Notes: generated by a model from the letters alone, not told the origin. Shown: positions 15,456-24,910, numbered from the stretch's first letter. The stretch is 64,000 nucleotides of DNA from Pseudomonas quercus (GCF_012033695.1 NZ_JAAVJI010000014.1:1-64000), one strand, 5' to 3'. Numbers and translations are program-made.

Positions 15456-16229
15456 TTACTCCTGGCTTGGGGTAGCGCATATCAGCCTTACGCCGCGCGC
15501 CTGGATGTGCTCGCGTGCCGCAGGCGGCAAACGGTCATCCGTAATGAGGGTATGGACGCTGCTCCATGGCAGCTCAAGGTTGGGAATGCGACGGCCTACT
15601 TTATCGGCCTCAGCGAGCACGATGACTTCCCGTGCTGCCTCGGCCATCACTCGACTTAGGCCCAGCAACTCATTGAACGTGGTGGTGCCACGCTCAAGGT
15701 CCAGGCCGTCGGCACCGATGAACAGCTGATCGAAATCATAAGAGCGCAATACTTGCTCGGCGACCTGGCCCTGGAAGGATTCCGAATGAGGGTCCCAGGT
15801 GCCTCCGGTCATTAGCAATACCGGCTCGGGCTCAAGCTCCCGGAGAGCGGTAACGACTTGCAAGGAATTAGTCATCACCACTAACCCTGGTTGCCTACCC
15901 AAGTGCGGAATCATTGTCGCCGTAGTGCTGCCGCTGTCGATGATGATACGCGCGTGCTCTTTGATCAGCCCCACCGCCGCTTTGGCAATGGCTTGCTTAT
16001 GAACCGAAACTTTCTGAGCAGGCTCGGCAATCATCTCTTGGGGGACTGGTACGGCCCCACCATAGCGACGTAGCAGCAGGCCGCTGATCTCCAAGGCACC
16101 TAAATCCTTTCGGATAGTCACTTCGGATGTCTGAAAATGCCGTGCCAGCGCTTCTACCGTGACTTCGCCCTGCTTATTCAGGAGGGCGATGATGGCATGG
16201 CGGCGCTGAGGGGTATCACGTTTCGTCAT
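15456..16229 (-). CDS. glmR: DeoR-family regulator GlmR
   Basis: This is a 257-aa repressor-type protein. The ATG at 16229 (MTKRDTPQRRHAII) begins the normal DeoR N-terminus; an upstream ATG at 16268 would add 13 atypical residues. The HTH spans about residues 20-55 (GEVTVEALARHF, SEVTIRKDLGALE), followed by RRYGGAV. The C-terminal DeoR sugar-phosphate sensor domain contains the DSGSTTATM loop near 95 and IGADGLD near 165. In P. aeruginosa the gene in this position between glmU and glmS is called glmR. It likely responds to an amino-sugar phosphate and controls glmS or related genes; this is inferred from position and family. Confidence 0.85.
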   Translation of the reverse strand: MTKRDTPQRRHAIIALLNKQGEVTVEALARHFQTSEVTIRKDLGALEISGLLLRRYGGAVPVPQEMIAEPAQKVSVHKQAIAKAAVGLIKEHARIIIDSGSTTATMIPHLGRQPGLVVMTNSLQVVTALRELEPEPVLLMTGGTWDPHSESFQGQVAEQVLRSYDFDQLFIGADGLDLERGTTTFNELLGLSRVMAEAAREVIVLAEADKVGRRIPNLELPWSSVHTLITDDRLPPAAREHIQARGVRLICATPSQE

Positions 16230-16331
16230 GGTTACGCGATCTTTCGATTCGAAAGTTAATGCGCGCATTCAACCTGTTCGTGAGTAGGCTGTCAACCTCC
16301 ATCAGCTGCGCCCCTACAACAGGCCTATGTG

Positions 16332-17696
16332 TCAGGGCTTCTTCTTTTCCGGCCGTTTCCAACCGTCGATATTGCGTTGCCTGGCACGGGCCACACCCAG
16401 CTGTTGCTCGGGTATGTCTGCAGTGATAGTGGAACCTGCCGCCGTGGTAGCGCCGTCCCCCACTTTCAACGGCGCAACCAGCGCGTTATTGGACCCGATA
16501 AAGACATCCGCACCCAGCTCGGTACGGTGCTTGTTAGCGCCATCGTAGTTGCAGGTAATGGTTCCAGCACCAATGTTGGCGCGAGCGCCAATGGAAGCGT
16601 CGCCTAGGTAGCTCAGGTGGCCGGCCTTGGCGCCTGGCCCCATGTGTGCATTTTTCAACTCGACGAAGTTACCCACATGGGCTTTTTCCTCAAGCACGGT
16701 ACCAGGCCGCAGGCGAGCGAACGGGCCTGCGTCTGCACCCTCCCCTACAGTAGCGCCTTCCAAGTGCGTAAAAGGCTTGATGATAGCGCCACGCTTGAGC
16801 GTGCAGTCTTTGATGAAAACGTTGGCACCTATCTGTACGTCATCCTCGATCACAACGCGGCCCTCAAGCAACACGTTCACATCGATCATGACATCGCGGC
16901 CGGCGATGACCTCTCCTCGAACATCCAGCCGAGCGGGGTCACGCAGCGTTACACCCACCGCCATTAGCCGTTCCGCTTCACGTTGTTGATAAAAGCGCTC
17001 TAGCTCTGCCAACTGACGACGGTCGTTTGCGCCTTGGACTTCCATAGGCTGCATGGCAGTCTCTGTGGCAACTTCCAGACCATCCGCCACAGCCATGGCA
17101 ATGATATCGGTGAGGTAATACTCGCCTTGCACGTTGTTGTTGGACAGCCGAGCCATCCAACCTGCCAGTAGGGCTGTTGGCAAAGCAAGAATACCGGTAT
17201 TCCCTTCACGCACCTGCCGCTGCGCCTCGGTGGCGTCCTTGTGCTCGACAATAGCCGTTACCCGCCCTTGGGCATCACGGATAATGCGACCGTAGCCCGT
17301 AGGGTCTGCAAGGTTGACTGTCAGCAGCGCTACCTGGGTTTCACTGGCCTTGGCAAGCAGGGCCCTCAAGGTTGCAGGTTGAATAAGGGGGACGTCCCCA
17401 TACAGCACAAGCGTGGTGGAGGAAGCCAGGCCAGGCTGGGCTTGCGCCACCGCATGGCCAGTGCCTAGCTGCTGCGCCTGCACTACGAAGTGGATATCGC
17501 TCGCTTGCAAAGCAGCACGAACCTGCTCCGCACCATGACCAATCACCACATGGATACCCACAGGGGCTAACTCACGTGCGCTGTGGATAACATGGCCCAA
17601 CATAGAGCGACCGGCTACTGGATGAAGCACCTTGGGCAATGCAGAACGCATGCGCGTCCCTTGGCCAGCCGCAAGGATAACGATATCAAGAGACAT
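16332..17696 (-). CDS. glmU: Bifunctional GlmU (GlcN-1-P acetyltransferase / GlcNAc-1-P uridyltransferase)
   Basis: GlmU carries out the last two steps to UDP-GlcNAc. The 454-aa protein opens with the uridyltransferase motif LAAGQGTRMRSALPKVLHP (residues 8-26), then GTGHAV near 80 and YGDVPL near 103. From about residue 250 it turns into a left-handed beta helix of hexapeptide repeats, ending with the acetyltransferase elements NIGAGTITCNYDG and KHRTELG. The C-terminus is Lys-rich. It lies downstream of the ATP synthase operon and is separated from it by a strong terminator, so it probably has its own promoter. Confidence 0.97.
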   Translation of the reverse strand: MSLDIVILAAGQGTRMRSALPKVLHPVAGRSMLGHVIHSARELAPVGIHVVIGHGAEQVRAALQASDIHFVVQAQQLGTGHAVAQAQPGLASSTTLVLYGDVPLIQPATLRALLAKASETQVALLTVNLADPTGYGRIIRDAQGRVTAIVEHKDATEAQRQVREGNTGILALPTALLAGWMARLSNNNVQGEYYLTDIIAMAVADGLEVATETAMQPMEVQGANDRRQLAELERFYQQREAERLMAVGVTLRDPARLDVRGEVIAGRDVMIDVNVLLEGRVVIEDDVQIGANVFIKDCTLKRGAIIKPFTHLEGATVGEGADAGPFARLRPGTVLEEKAHVGNFVELKNAHMGPGAKAGHLSYLGDASIGARANIGAGTITCNYDGANKHRTELGADVFIGSNNALVAPLKVGDGATTAAGSTITADIPEQQLGVARARQRNIDGWKRPEKKKP

Positions 17697-17718
17697 AAAA
17701 GCCCTGAGGATAAAAAAG

Positions 17719-17746
17719 AAAAAGGGTAGCCGAGGCTACCCTTTTA
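17719..17746. terminator. Bidirectional terminator between atpC and glmU
   Basis: An 11-base stem AAAGGGTAGCC with its complement and a GA-type minimal loop is flanked by A-rich and T-rich runs on the two strands. It closes the atp operon on the minus strand. Confidence 0.9.
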
Positions 17747-17771
17747 CTCAATCACTCAAGAAGCGGCAGAG

Positions 17772-18197
17772 TTATCCACCGTACTTCTTGCGAATTTGCT
17801 GCACTGTACGGAGCTGAGCGGTGGCTTCGGCCAAGCGCGCCGCAGCGGCGCTATAATCGAAGTCCGTTCCTTTCTCATTCAGCGCTTTCTCGGCAGCCTT
17901 AACAGCATTCTGAGCCGAGGCTTCATCAAGGTCGGCGGCACGTTGCACGGTATCGGCCAAGACCTTTACCACGTTCGGCTGCACTTCAAGGAAGCCACCG
18001 GAGATGTAGAACACCTCGGCCGCGCCACCCTGCTTGATCAAGCGGATCGGACCTGGCTTCAGGTCCGTCAGCAACGGCGCATGGCCTGGAGCGATACCGA
18101 GATCACCCAGGTTGCCGTGCGCAATTACCATCTCTACCAGGCCGGAGAAGATTTCCCCTTCAGCGCTGACGATATCGCAATGGACAGTCATAGCCAT
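17772..18197 (-). CDS. atpC: ATP synthase epsilon subunit AtpC
   Basis: This is the 141-aa epsilon subunit of the F1 central stalk, which couples rotation and inhibits ATP hydrolysis. The N-terminal beta sandwich starts with VHCDIVSAEGEIFSG and includes GDLGIAPGHAPLLTDLKPG near residue 31. The C-terminal half is two helices rich in Ala and Glu ending IRKKYGG. Two ATGs lie at 18197 and 18191; the outer one gives the usual MAMTVH start. It is the last gene of the atp operon and is followed by a strong terminator. Confidence 0.96.
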   Translation of the reverse strand: MAMTVHCDIVSAEGEIFSGLVEMVIAHGNLGDLGIAPGHAPLLTDLKPGPIRLIKQGGAAEVFYISGGFLEVQPNVVKVLADTVQRAADLDEASAQNAVKAAEKALNEKGTDFDYSAAAARLAEATAQLRTVQQIRKKYGG

Positions 18198-18241
18198 CTA
18201 CCTTGCCTCAACCTGAAAGCGCCCGTTACCGGGCGCCGGGA

Positions 18242-19618
18242 TTACAGTTTCTTGGCCTTCTCGATCGCTTCTTCGATGCCGCCGACCATGTAGAACGCCT
18301 GTTCTGGCAAGTGGTCGTAGTCACCGTTGAGGATGCCTTTGAAGCCTGCGATGGTGTCTTTCAGGGAAACGTATTTACCCGAGGCACCGGTGAAGACTTC
18401 GGCCACGAAGAACGGCTGGGACAGGAAGCGCTGGATTTTCCGAGCACGGGAAACCAGCTGCTTGTCTGCTTCGGACAACTCGTCCATACCGAGGATGGCG
18501 ATGATGTCTTTCAGTTCCTTGTAGCGCTGCAGCACGTACTGAACGCCGCGAGCGGTGTCGTAGTGCTCCTGGCCGATCACCAGTGGGTCCAGCTGGCGGG
18601 ACGTGGAGTCCAGCGGGTCCACAGCAGGGTAGATACCCAGCGAGGCGATGTCACGGGACAGTACCACGGTCGCATCAAGGTGAGCGAAAGTGGTAGCTGG
18701 CGACGGGTCGGTCAAGTCGTCCGCGGGAACGTAAACGGCCTGGATCGAGGTGATCGAACCATTCTTGGTGGAAGTGATGCGCTCCTGGAGGACGCCCATC
18801 TCTTCTGCCAAGGTCGGCTGGTAACCTACGGCCGAAGGCATACGGCCCAGCAGTGCAGATACTTCGGTACCGGCCAGGGTGTAACGGTAGATGTTGTCGA
18901 CGAACAGCAGAACGTCGTTACCTTCGTCACGGAATTTCTCAGCCATGGTCAGGCCGGTCAGCGCTACGCGCAGGCGGTTTCCTGGCGGCTCGTTCATCTG
19001 GCCGTAGACAAGGGCTACCTTGTCCAGAACGTTGGAGTCTTTCATCTCGTGGTAGAAGTCGTTCCCTTCACGGGTACGCTCGCCCACACCAGCGAACACG
19101 GAGTAACCGCTGTGTTCCATGGCGATGTTACGGATGAGTTCCATCATGTTAACTGTTTTGCCCACACCGGCACCGCCGAACAGGCCAACCTTGCCGCCTT
19201 TGGCAAACGGGCATACTAGGTCGATAACCTTGATACCGGTTTCCAGCAGATCGTTGCCGCCAGCCTGCTCCGCGAAGGAAGGGGCTGCACGGTGGATACC
19301 CCAGCGCTCTTCGGTATCGATCGGGCCAGCTTCGTCAATCGGGTTACCCAATACGTCCATGATGCGACCCAGGGTGGCCTTGCCAACCGGGACTGCAATG
19401 GCTGCATTGGTGTCGATCACGTTCAGGCCACGCTTCAGCCCTTCGGTGGAACCCATGGCAATGGTACGAACCACGCCGTCGCCCAGCTGCTGCTGAACTT
19501 CCAGGGTGGTTTCCGCGCCTTGTACCTTCAGCGCGTTGTAGATGCTCGGTACGCTATCGCGTGGGAATTCCACGTCGATCACGGCGCCGATGATTTGAAC
19601 GATACGTCCGCTACTCAT
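18242..19618 (-). CDS. atpD: ATP synthase beta subunit AtpD
   Basis: This is the 458-aa catalytic subunit of F1. The P-loop GGAGVGKTVNMMELI is near residue 147, the catalytic Glu region GVGERTREGND near 178, and the conserved LFVDNIYRYT and ALLGRMPSAVGYQPTLA near 240-270. The sequence ends KAKKL. Length and motifs are standard. It lies in the atp operon between atpG and atpC with short spacers of under 50 bases, so it is co-transcribed. Confidence 0.98.
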   Translation of the reverse strand: MSSGRIVQIIGAVIDVEFPRDSVPSIYNALKVQGAETTLEVQQQLGDGVVRTIAMGSTEGLKRGLNVIDTNAAIAVPVGKATLGRIMDVLGNPIDEAGPIDTEERWGIHRAAPSFAEQAGGNDLLETGIKVIDLVCPFAKGGKVGLFGGAGVGKTVNMMELIRNIAMEHSGYSVFAGVGERTREGNDFYHEMKDSNVLDKVALVYGQMNEPPGNRLRVALTGLTMAEKFRDEGNDVLLFVDNIYRYTLAGTEVSALLGRMPSAVGYQPTLAEEMGVLQERITSTKNGSITSIQAVYVPADDLTDPSPATTFAHLDATVVLSRDIASLGIYPAVDPLDSTSRQLDPLVIGQEHYDTARGVQYVLQRYKELKDIIAILGMDELSEADKQLVSRARKIQRFLSQPFFVAEVFTGASGKYVSLKDTIAGFKGILNGDYDHLPEQAFYMVGGIEEAIEKAKKL

Positions 19619-19645
19619 AGCTGGATCCTCTGAATATTTGAACCG

Positions 19646-20506
19646 TTAAACCGCGGCAGCGCCGCCGACGATTTCCGAGATCTCTTGGGTGATCGCAGCC
19701 TGACGCGCCTTGTTGTAGATCAGCTGCAATTCGCTGATCAGGTCACCGGCGTTGTCGGTGGCGTTCTTCATGGCGATCATCCGCGCCGCTTGCTCAGAAG
19801 CGTTGTTCTCCACCACTGCCTGGTAGACCTGCGACTCCACGTAACGCACCATCAGGCCGTCCAGCAGCTCTTTGGCGTCGGGTTCATACAGGTAATCCCA
19901 GTGATGCTTGAGCGCTTGATCCGGGGTTGCAACCAACGGTACCAACTGCTCTACCACAGGCTTTTGCACCATGGTATTTACAAACTTGTTGGACGCTACA
20001 CACAGGCGATCGATACGGCCCTGAAGGTAGGCGTCCAGCATCACTTTGACGCTACCGATCAGATCATTGATCGACGGCTCTTCGCCCAAGTGGCTTATTG
20101 CTGCAACCACGTTCCCGCCAAAACTGCGGAAGAACGTTGCGCCTTTGCTACCCACCACGCACAGGTCGATTTCCACGCCCCTTTCGCGGTTGGCAGCCAT
20201 GTCCTTGACCAGCAACTTGAACAGGTTGGTGTTCAAACCACCGCACAGGCCACGATCACTGCTCACCACGATATAGCCCACGCGCTTTGCTTCGCGGTCG
20301 AGCATGAACGGGTGACGGTATTCAGGGTTGGCGTTGGCCAGATGCCCGATTACCTGGCGGATGTGGTCCGCGTAGGGGCGGCTGGCGGCCATGCGCAGTT
20401 GTGCCTTGCGCATTTTGCTGACCGCCACCTTTTCCATGGCGCTGGTAATTTTTTGCGTGCTTTTGATGCTCGCAATCTTGCCGCGAATCTCTTTTGCGCC
20501 TGCCAT
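19646..20506 (-). CDS. atpG: ATP synthase gamma subunit AtpG
   Basis: This is the 286-aa rotor shaft of F1. The N-terminal coiled-coil helix starts MAGAKEIRGKIASIKSTQKI, and the C-terminal helix contains NATDNAGDLISELQLIYNKARQAAITQEISEIVGGA, the two elements that form the shaft. The middle Rossmann-like domain has SDRGLCGGLNTNLFK near residue 85. Standard length, in the operon between atpA and atpD. Confidence 0.98.
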   Translation of the reverse strand: MAGAKEIRGKIASIKSTQKITSAMEKVAVSKMRKAQLRMAASRPYADHIRQVIGHLANANPEYRHPFMLDREAKRVGYIVVSSDRGLCGGLNTNLFKLLVKDMAANRERGVEIDLCVVGSKGATFFRSFGGNVVAAISHLGEEPSINDLIGSVKVMLDAYLQGRIDRLCVASNKFVNTMVQKPVVEQLVPLVATPDQALKHHWDYLYEPDAKELLDGLMVRYVESQVYQAVVENNASEQAARMIAMKNATDNAGDLISELQLIYNKARQAAITQEISEIVGGAAAV

Positions 20507-20554
20507 GTCTCACCTATCAGGTTAGCAAGCGGGGGCCGAAGCCCCCGCTGCGGC

Positions 20555-22099
20555 TTACCAGGTCTGGGTGGCCTTGAACTTCTCGATACCCGCCTTGATG
20601 CCGGCATCGATCTCGTCGTTGAAGTCACCCTTCACGTTGATCTTCGCCAACAGGTCGGCGTGATCGCGGTTGAAGTAAGCAATCAGCGCCTGCTCGAAGC
20701 TGCCGATCTTGGCAATTTCGATGTCGGTGAGGAAGCCACGTTCAGCGGCATACAGCGACAGGGCCATCTCAGCGATGGACATTGGCGCGTATTGCTTCTG
20801 CTTCATCAGCTCGGTAACGCGCTGACCATGCTCCAGCTGCTTGCGGGTTGCTTCGTCCAGGTCGGAAGCGAACTGCGCGAACGCAGCCAGTTCACGGTAC
20901 TGGGCCAGCGCGGTACGAATACCACCGGACAGCTTCTTGATGATCTTGGTCTGAGCGGCACCACCTACACGGGATACCGATACACCGGCGTTGACCGCCG
21001 GGCGGATGCCCGAGTTGAACATGCCCGACTCCAGGAAGATCTGGCCATCGGTGATCGAGATCACGTTGGTTGGAACGAACGCGGAAACGTCGCCAGCCTG
21101 GGTTTCGATCAGCGGCAGAGCCGTCAAGGAACCGGTTTTGCCAGTAACAGCACCGTTCGTGAACTTCTCTACGTATTCTTCGGAAACGCGGGAAGCGCGC
21201 TCCAGCAAGCGGGAGTGGAGGTAGAACACGTCACCTGGGTAGGCTTCGCGCCCTGGTGGACGACGCAGCAGCAGGGAGATCTGACGGTAGGCTACGGCCT
21301 GCTTGGACAGGTCATCGTAAACGATCAGAGCATCTTCACCGCGGTCGCGGAAGAATTCGCCCATGGTGCAGCCCGAGTAGGGTGCCAGGTATTGCAACGC
21401 AGCCGATTCGGAGGCCGAGGCAGCTACGATAATGGTGTTTGCCAGCGCGCCATGCTCTTCGAGCTTGCGAACGATGTTGGCAATGGTCGACTGCTTCTGA
21501 CCGATAGCCACATACACGCAGAAGATACCGCTGTTCTTCTGGTTGATGATGGCGTCGATGGCCATTGCAGTTTTACCGATCTGACGGTCACCGATGATCA
21601 GCTCACGCTGGCCACGGCCTACCGGGATCATGGCGTCGACTGCCTTATAGCCGGTCTGCAAGGGCTGGTCGACGGATTTACGCCAGATCACGCCCGGTGC
21701 GACTTTCTCGACCGCGTCGGTTTCGGTGTGGCCCAGAGGGCCCTTGCCGTCGACCGGGTTACCCAGCGCATCGACCACACGGCCCAGCAGGGCCTTGCCA
21801 ACCGGCACTTCCAGGATACGGCCGGTGCACTTGGCACTCATGCCTTCGGCCAAGGAGTTGTAGGCACCCAAGACTACGGCGCCAACCGAGTCCTGTTCCA
21901 GGTTGAGCGCCATACCAAAGACGCCATCAGGGAACTCGATCATTTCGCCGTACATGACGTCGGCCAGACCGTGGATCCGCACGATACCGTCAGACACACT
22001 GACTACGGTACCTTCATTGCGGGCCTGAGAGGTGACATCGAGTTGTTCGATGCGCCCCTTGATGATTTCGCTAATTTCGGAAGGATTGAGTTGCTGCAT
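20555..22099 (-). CDS. atpA: ATP synthase alpha subunit AtpA
   Basis: This is the 514-aa non-catalytic nucleotide-binding subunit of F1. The N-terminus MQQLNPSEISEIIK leads to a beta-barrel domain (GIVRIHGL near residue 38). The P-loop is GDRQIGKTA near 169, with the arginine-finger region around SVSRVGGAAQTK near 365. The length is typical. A long antisense open frame covers this gene and its neighbours, but it reflects codon bias only. Confidence 0.98.
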   Translation of the reverse strand: MQQLNPSEISEIIKGRIEQLDVTSQARNEGTVVSVSDGIVRIHGLADVMYGEMIEFPDGVFGMALNLEQDSVGAVVLGAYNSLAEGMSAKCTGRILEVPVGKALLGRVVDALGNPVDGKGPLGHTETDAVEKVAPGVIWRKSVDQPLQTGYKAVDAMIPVGRGQRELIIGDRQIGKTAMAIDAIINQKNSGIFCVYVAIGQKQSTIANIVRKLEEHGALANTIIVAASASESAALQYLAPYSGCTMGEFFRDRGEDALIVYDDLSKQAVAYRQISLLLRRPPGREAYPGDVFYLHSRLLERASRVSEEYVEKFTNGAVTGKTGSLTALPLIETQAGDVSAFVPTNVISITDGQIFLESGMFNSGIRPAVNAGVSVSRVGGAAQTKIIKKLSGGIRTALAQYRELAAFAQFASDLDEATRKQLEHGQRVTELMKQKQYAPMSIAEMALSLYAAERGFLTDIEIAKIGSFEQALIAYFNRDHADLLAKINVKGDFNDEIDAGIKAGIEKFKATQTW

Positions 22100-22120
22100 T
22101 GCTCTGCTGCCCCTTCAAAC

Positions 22121-22657
22121 TCAAGATTTCAGTGCTTCGGCCAGTTGCGCGATTTTGCCGCGCACCGAGCCATCGATTACCAGGTCACCGGCGCGGATAA
22201 CGACGCCACCGATCAGGCTGGCATCCTCCGCAGCGTGCAGTCGCACTTCCCGGCCGAGCCGTGCACTGAGAACCTTGGCGAGTTTGTCTTGCTGTTCTTG
22301 GTTCAATGCGAAGGCACTGGTGACGTTCACATCCACGGATTTTTCCTGCTCGGCCTTGTACAGGTCGAACAACGCCGAGATCTCCGGCAACAGCAGGAGT
22401 CGGTCATTTTCCGCGGCAACGTGAATGAAATTACGTGCCTGTGCATCAAACTTCTCACCGCATACCTGAATAAAGGCTGCGGCCTTTTCTGCGCTCGTCA
22501 GTCGCGGGGCCTTGAGCAATTGCTGCATGGTGCCGTCTTCAGACACCGCTGCAGCCAGGCCGAGCATGGCTGACCAATTGGCCAGTTGCTGGTGGGCCTG
22601 GGCATGCTCGAAGGCCGCCTTGGCATAAGGTCGGGCCAACGTGGTCAGTTCTGCCAT
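22121..22657 (-). CDS. atpH: ATP synthase delta subunit AtpH
   Basis: The 178-aa delta subunit links F1 alpha to the peripheral stalk b subunits. The N-terminal helical bundle begins MAELTTLARPYAKAAFEHA, the normal start. The C-terminal domain has GGVVIRAGDLVIDGSVRGKIAQL near residue 148, the signature region of the family. It is spaced 12 bases from atpF and 21 from atpA inside the operon. Confidence 0.97.
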   Translation of the reverse strand: MAELTTLARPYAKAAFEHAQAHQQLANWSAMLGLAAAVSEDGTMQQLLKAPRLTSAEKAAAFIQVCGEKFDAQARNFIHVAAENDRLLLLPEISALFDLYKAEQEKSVDVNVTSAFALNQEQQDKLAKVLSARLGREVRLHAAEDASLIGGVVIRAGDLVIDGSVRGKIAQLAEALKS

Positions 22658-22669
22658 GATCGCCCTCGC

Positions 22670-23140
22670 TTAAATTTCAGAGGCCAGTTTATTGACCAGC
22701 TCCGCGTGCGCAGTTTGATCGATAGACGATCCCAGGATCTTCTCGGCGCCAGTGACAGCCAGCAAGCCCACTTGGGCACGCAAGGCATCCTTGGCACTGT
22801 TCAGTTCCTGCTCGATCTCTGCCGAAGCCTGTACTTTGATGCGTTCAGCCTCGACGCGAGCCTGTTCCCGGGCTTCGTCGACAATCTGCGTACCACGCTT
22901 CTTGGACTGTTCGATGATTTCGGCAGCTTGTGCCTTGGCATCGCGCAGTTGTTGACCCGCTTTATCTTGGGCCAATTCCAGGTCGCGAGCAGCACGGCTG
23001 GCAGCGTCCAGACCATCAGCGATCTTCTTCTGGCGTTCCTGCAGAGCCGCGATGACCGGAGGCCATACGAACTTCATGCAGAACCACACGAAAATGAAGA
23101 ACGCAACGGACTGGCCTATCAGGGTTGCATTAATGTTCAC
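22670..23140 (-). CDS. atpF: ATP synthase b subunit AtpF
   Basis: This is the 156-aa peripheral stalk subunit. One N-terminal membrane helix (ATLIGQSVAFFIFVWFCMKFVWPPV) is followed by a long charged alpha-helical stalk rich in Ala, Glu, Lys and Arg. It forms a dimer that holds F1 against F0. Length identical to the E. coli protein (156). It sits between atpE and atpH in the operon. Confidence 0.97.
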   Translation of the reverse strand: MNINATLIGQSVAFFIFVWFCMKFVWPPVIAALQERQKKIADGLDAASRAARDLELAQDKAGQQLRDAKAQAAEIIEQSKKRGTQIVDEAREQARVEAERIKVQASAEIEQELNSAKDALRAQVGLLAVTGAEKILGSSIDQTAHAELVNKLASEI

Positions 23141-23195
23141 GCCAACACCTCGCTCGTTCTTTGCACATCACACCTACTCACTCAGGAGAGAGTGA

Positions 23196-23453
23196 TCAAC
23201 CAGCGATCTGACCAACGAAGGGGTTCGCGAAGGTGAAGAACAGTGCGATACCAACGCCGATCATGGTCACGGCGTCCAGCAGGCCGGCGACGATGAACAT
23301 TTTGACCTGAAGCATAGGGACCATTTCTGGTTGGCGAGCAGCGCCTTCCAGGAACTTGCCGCCCAGCAGGCCGAAGCCGATAGCGGTACCCAGTGCGCCC
23401 AGGCCGATCAGCAGAGCAACAGCGATAGCGGTCAGACCAACTACAGTTTCCAT
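23196..23453 (-). CDS. atpE: ATP synthase c subunit AtpE
   Basis: This is the 85-aa proteolipid of the c-ring. Two hydrophobic helices flank the polar loop ([14 protein letters not shown], residues 31-44). The proton-carrying carboxylate is Asp60 in [12 protein letters not shown]. The residues around it do not form the Na+-binding set known from sodium-driven synthases, so proton use is expected. A 163-base spacer with hairpin potential separates it from atpB; this is unusually long for the operon. Confidence 0.97.
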
Positions 23454-23616
23454 CTTTCCTCCCGACTTTTTACGTCGTATTGGTTAGGTTTTCTTAGGTT
23501 TAAAGCGGTAAAGCAAAGGAGTAGCAAAGCCGTCTCGGCACAGGCGCCGGGGTGCGGCCTTCTTTCCTGACAGCTGTGATGCCGCCAGGAAAGACATAAG
23601 ACGCGCCAGACGAGCC
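23454..23616 (-). other. Long atpB-atpE spacer with hairpin potential
   Basis: Within the spacer, CTTTCCTG near 23562 pairs with CAGGAAAG near 23589, and a GC-rich segment at about 23545-23560 can also fold. On the atp transcript this would lie between atpB and atpE. In E. coli the atpE leader boosts translation of the highly needed c subunit; a similar role here is inference. Confidence 0.45.
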
Positions 23617-24486
23617 TTAATGGTTATCTTCGTGGGCCATCGACAGGTAGACGATGGTCAGCATCATGAAGATGAACGCTTGCAGGGTAATGATCAGGAT
23701 GTGGAATACCGCCCACGCCCATTGCAGGACAACACCCAGGCCACTAAGCCAGAGCAGACCGCTACCGAACATTACCGCAATCAGAATGAACACCAGTTCG
23801 CCGGCATACATGTTGCCGAACAACCGCAGTGCCAAGGAAATTGGCTTCGCAATCAGCGTCACGAACTCAAGCAGGAAGTTGACCGGGATGAGCAGGATCT
23901 GCACAGCGGTGTTTTTGCTGCTGAAGGGGTGCAAGGTGAGCTCGCCGATGAAGCCGCCCAGGCCCTTGACCTTGATGCTGTAGAAAATGATGAGCGCGAA
24001 CACTGACAGTGCCATGCCCAACGTAGCATTCGGGTCAGTAGTGGACACTGCACGGAAGGCGATTTCGTGGTTGCCGGTCAGCTTGGCCGCTACCTGAGGA
24101 ATCCAGTCGACCGGGATGAGGTCGATGGCGTTCATCAGGAATACCCAAGCGAAGATGGTCAATGCCAGGGGCGCGATAACAGCGCTACGGCCATGGAAGC
24201 TGTCCTTCACACTGCCATCGACAAACTCGACCAGCACTTCGACGAAGTTCTGCAAGGCGCCAGGCTGGCCGGAGGTTGCCTTGCGTGCTGCCATGCGGAA
24301 CAGCAGAACGAAGATCACACCCAAGGCAACGGACCAGCCCAAGGTGTCGACGTGGAAAGCCCAGAAACCCATGGCCTTGGCCTCGGCAGCGCTGTGGGCA
24401 AGGCCCCAGCTACCGTCGGCAAGTTGACCGAAAGTCAGGTTCTGAAGGTGGTGCTGTATATAGCCCGAAGCGGTTTCTGCTGCCAT
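23617..24486 (-). CDS. atpB: ATP synthase a subunit AtpB
   Basis: This is the 289-aa membrane stator of F0 that provides the proton half-channels. About five or six hydrophobic helices are visible. The essential Arg lies in ISLALRLFGNMYAGEL near residue 225, and the last helices carry FIMMLTIVYLSMAHE. The N-terminus MAAETASGYIQHHL is the usual one in Pseudomonas. Located between atpI and the long atpE spacer. Confidence 0.97.
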   Translation of the reverse strand: MAAETASGYIQHHLQNLTFGQLADGSWGLAHSAAEAKAMGFWAFHVDTLGWSVALGVIFVLLFRMAARKATSGQPGALQNFVEVLVEFVDGSVKDSFHGRSAVIAPLALTIFAWVFLMNAIDLIPVDWIPQVAAKLTGNHEIAFRAVSTTDPNATLGMALSVFALIIFYSIKVKGLGGFIGELTLHPFSSKNTAVQILLIPVNFLLEFVTLIAKPISLALRLFGNMYAGELVFILIAVMFGSGLLWLSGLGVVLQWAWAVFHILIITLQAFIFMMLTIVYLSMAHEDNH

Positions 24487-24502
24487 GGTTGCCTCAAACG
24501 CC

Positions 24503-24910
24503 CTAAGGTCTTGAAAATCTTGTTTTCATGAGCAGAGGTGCGAACCAGTTGACCAGTTGAGTCAACAGGAACACGCCGAACAGCGCCAATGGCGCCAGCG
24601 GCTTTACCCCTACGAACGTCAGTGCAAACAGCACTGCCGTTAAAATCAGTTTGCCTGCCTCGCCGGCGTAAAAGGACCGGACGATAGCCTGTGCTGCTCG
24701 GGCACCGCTGAAGCGGAAAGCCTTCGAAGCAAAATAAACATTGGGCAGCCAGCCGATCAGGCCTCCACACATGCCTGAATAGCCGCTGACCGGCCCGTGC
24801 CACTGCCACAGCACCAAGGCTGCCAGCAGTAGAGTGATCAATTGAGCCATCAGGACGGGGAAAACTGCCCAGCGATGGAACGGCAAGCGGTTTGGCGTGC
24901 GGGTTTCCAT
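24503..24910 (-). CDS. atpI: ATP synthase accessory protein AtpI
   Basis: This is a 135-aa membrane protein with about four hydrophobic helices (VLMAQLITLLLAALVLW, LIGWLPNVYFASKAF, LTAVLFALTFVGV, LALFGVFLLTQLVNW). AtpI helps c-ring assembly or ion handling but is not part of the finished enzyme. I chose the ATG at 24910 (METRTPNRLP), preceded by AGGAG; an ATG 21 codons upstream adds a Ser/Arg-rich stretch. As first gene of the operon it lies just after the promoter at 24985-25013. Confidence 0.9.
   Translation of the reverse strand: METRTPNRLPFHRWAVFPVLMAQLITLLLAALVLWQWHGPVSGYSGMCGGLIGWLPNVYFASKAFRFSGARAAQAIVRSFYAGEAGKLILTAVLFALTFVGVKPLAPLALFGVFLLTQLVNWFAPLLMKTRFSRP

Noticed and set aside
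19685..22573. Very long open frame (962 codons) antisense to atpG, atpA and atpH
   Set aside because: The opposite strand encodes clearly recognisable ATP synthase subunits; the open frame is a by-product of GC-rich codon bias.
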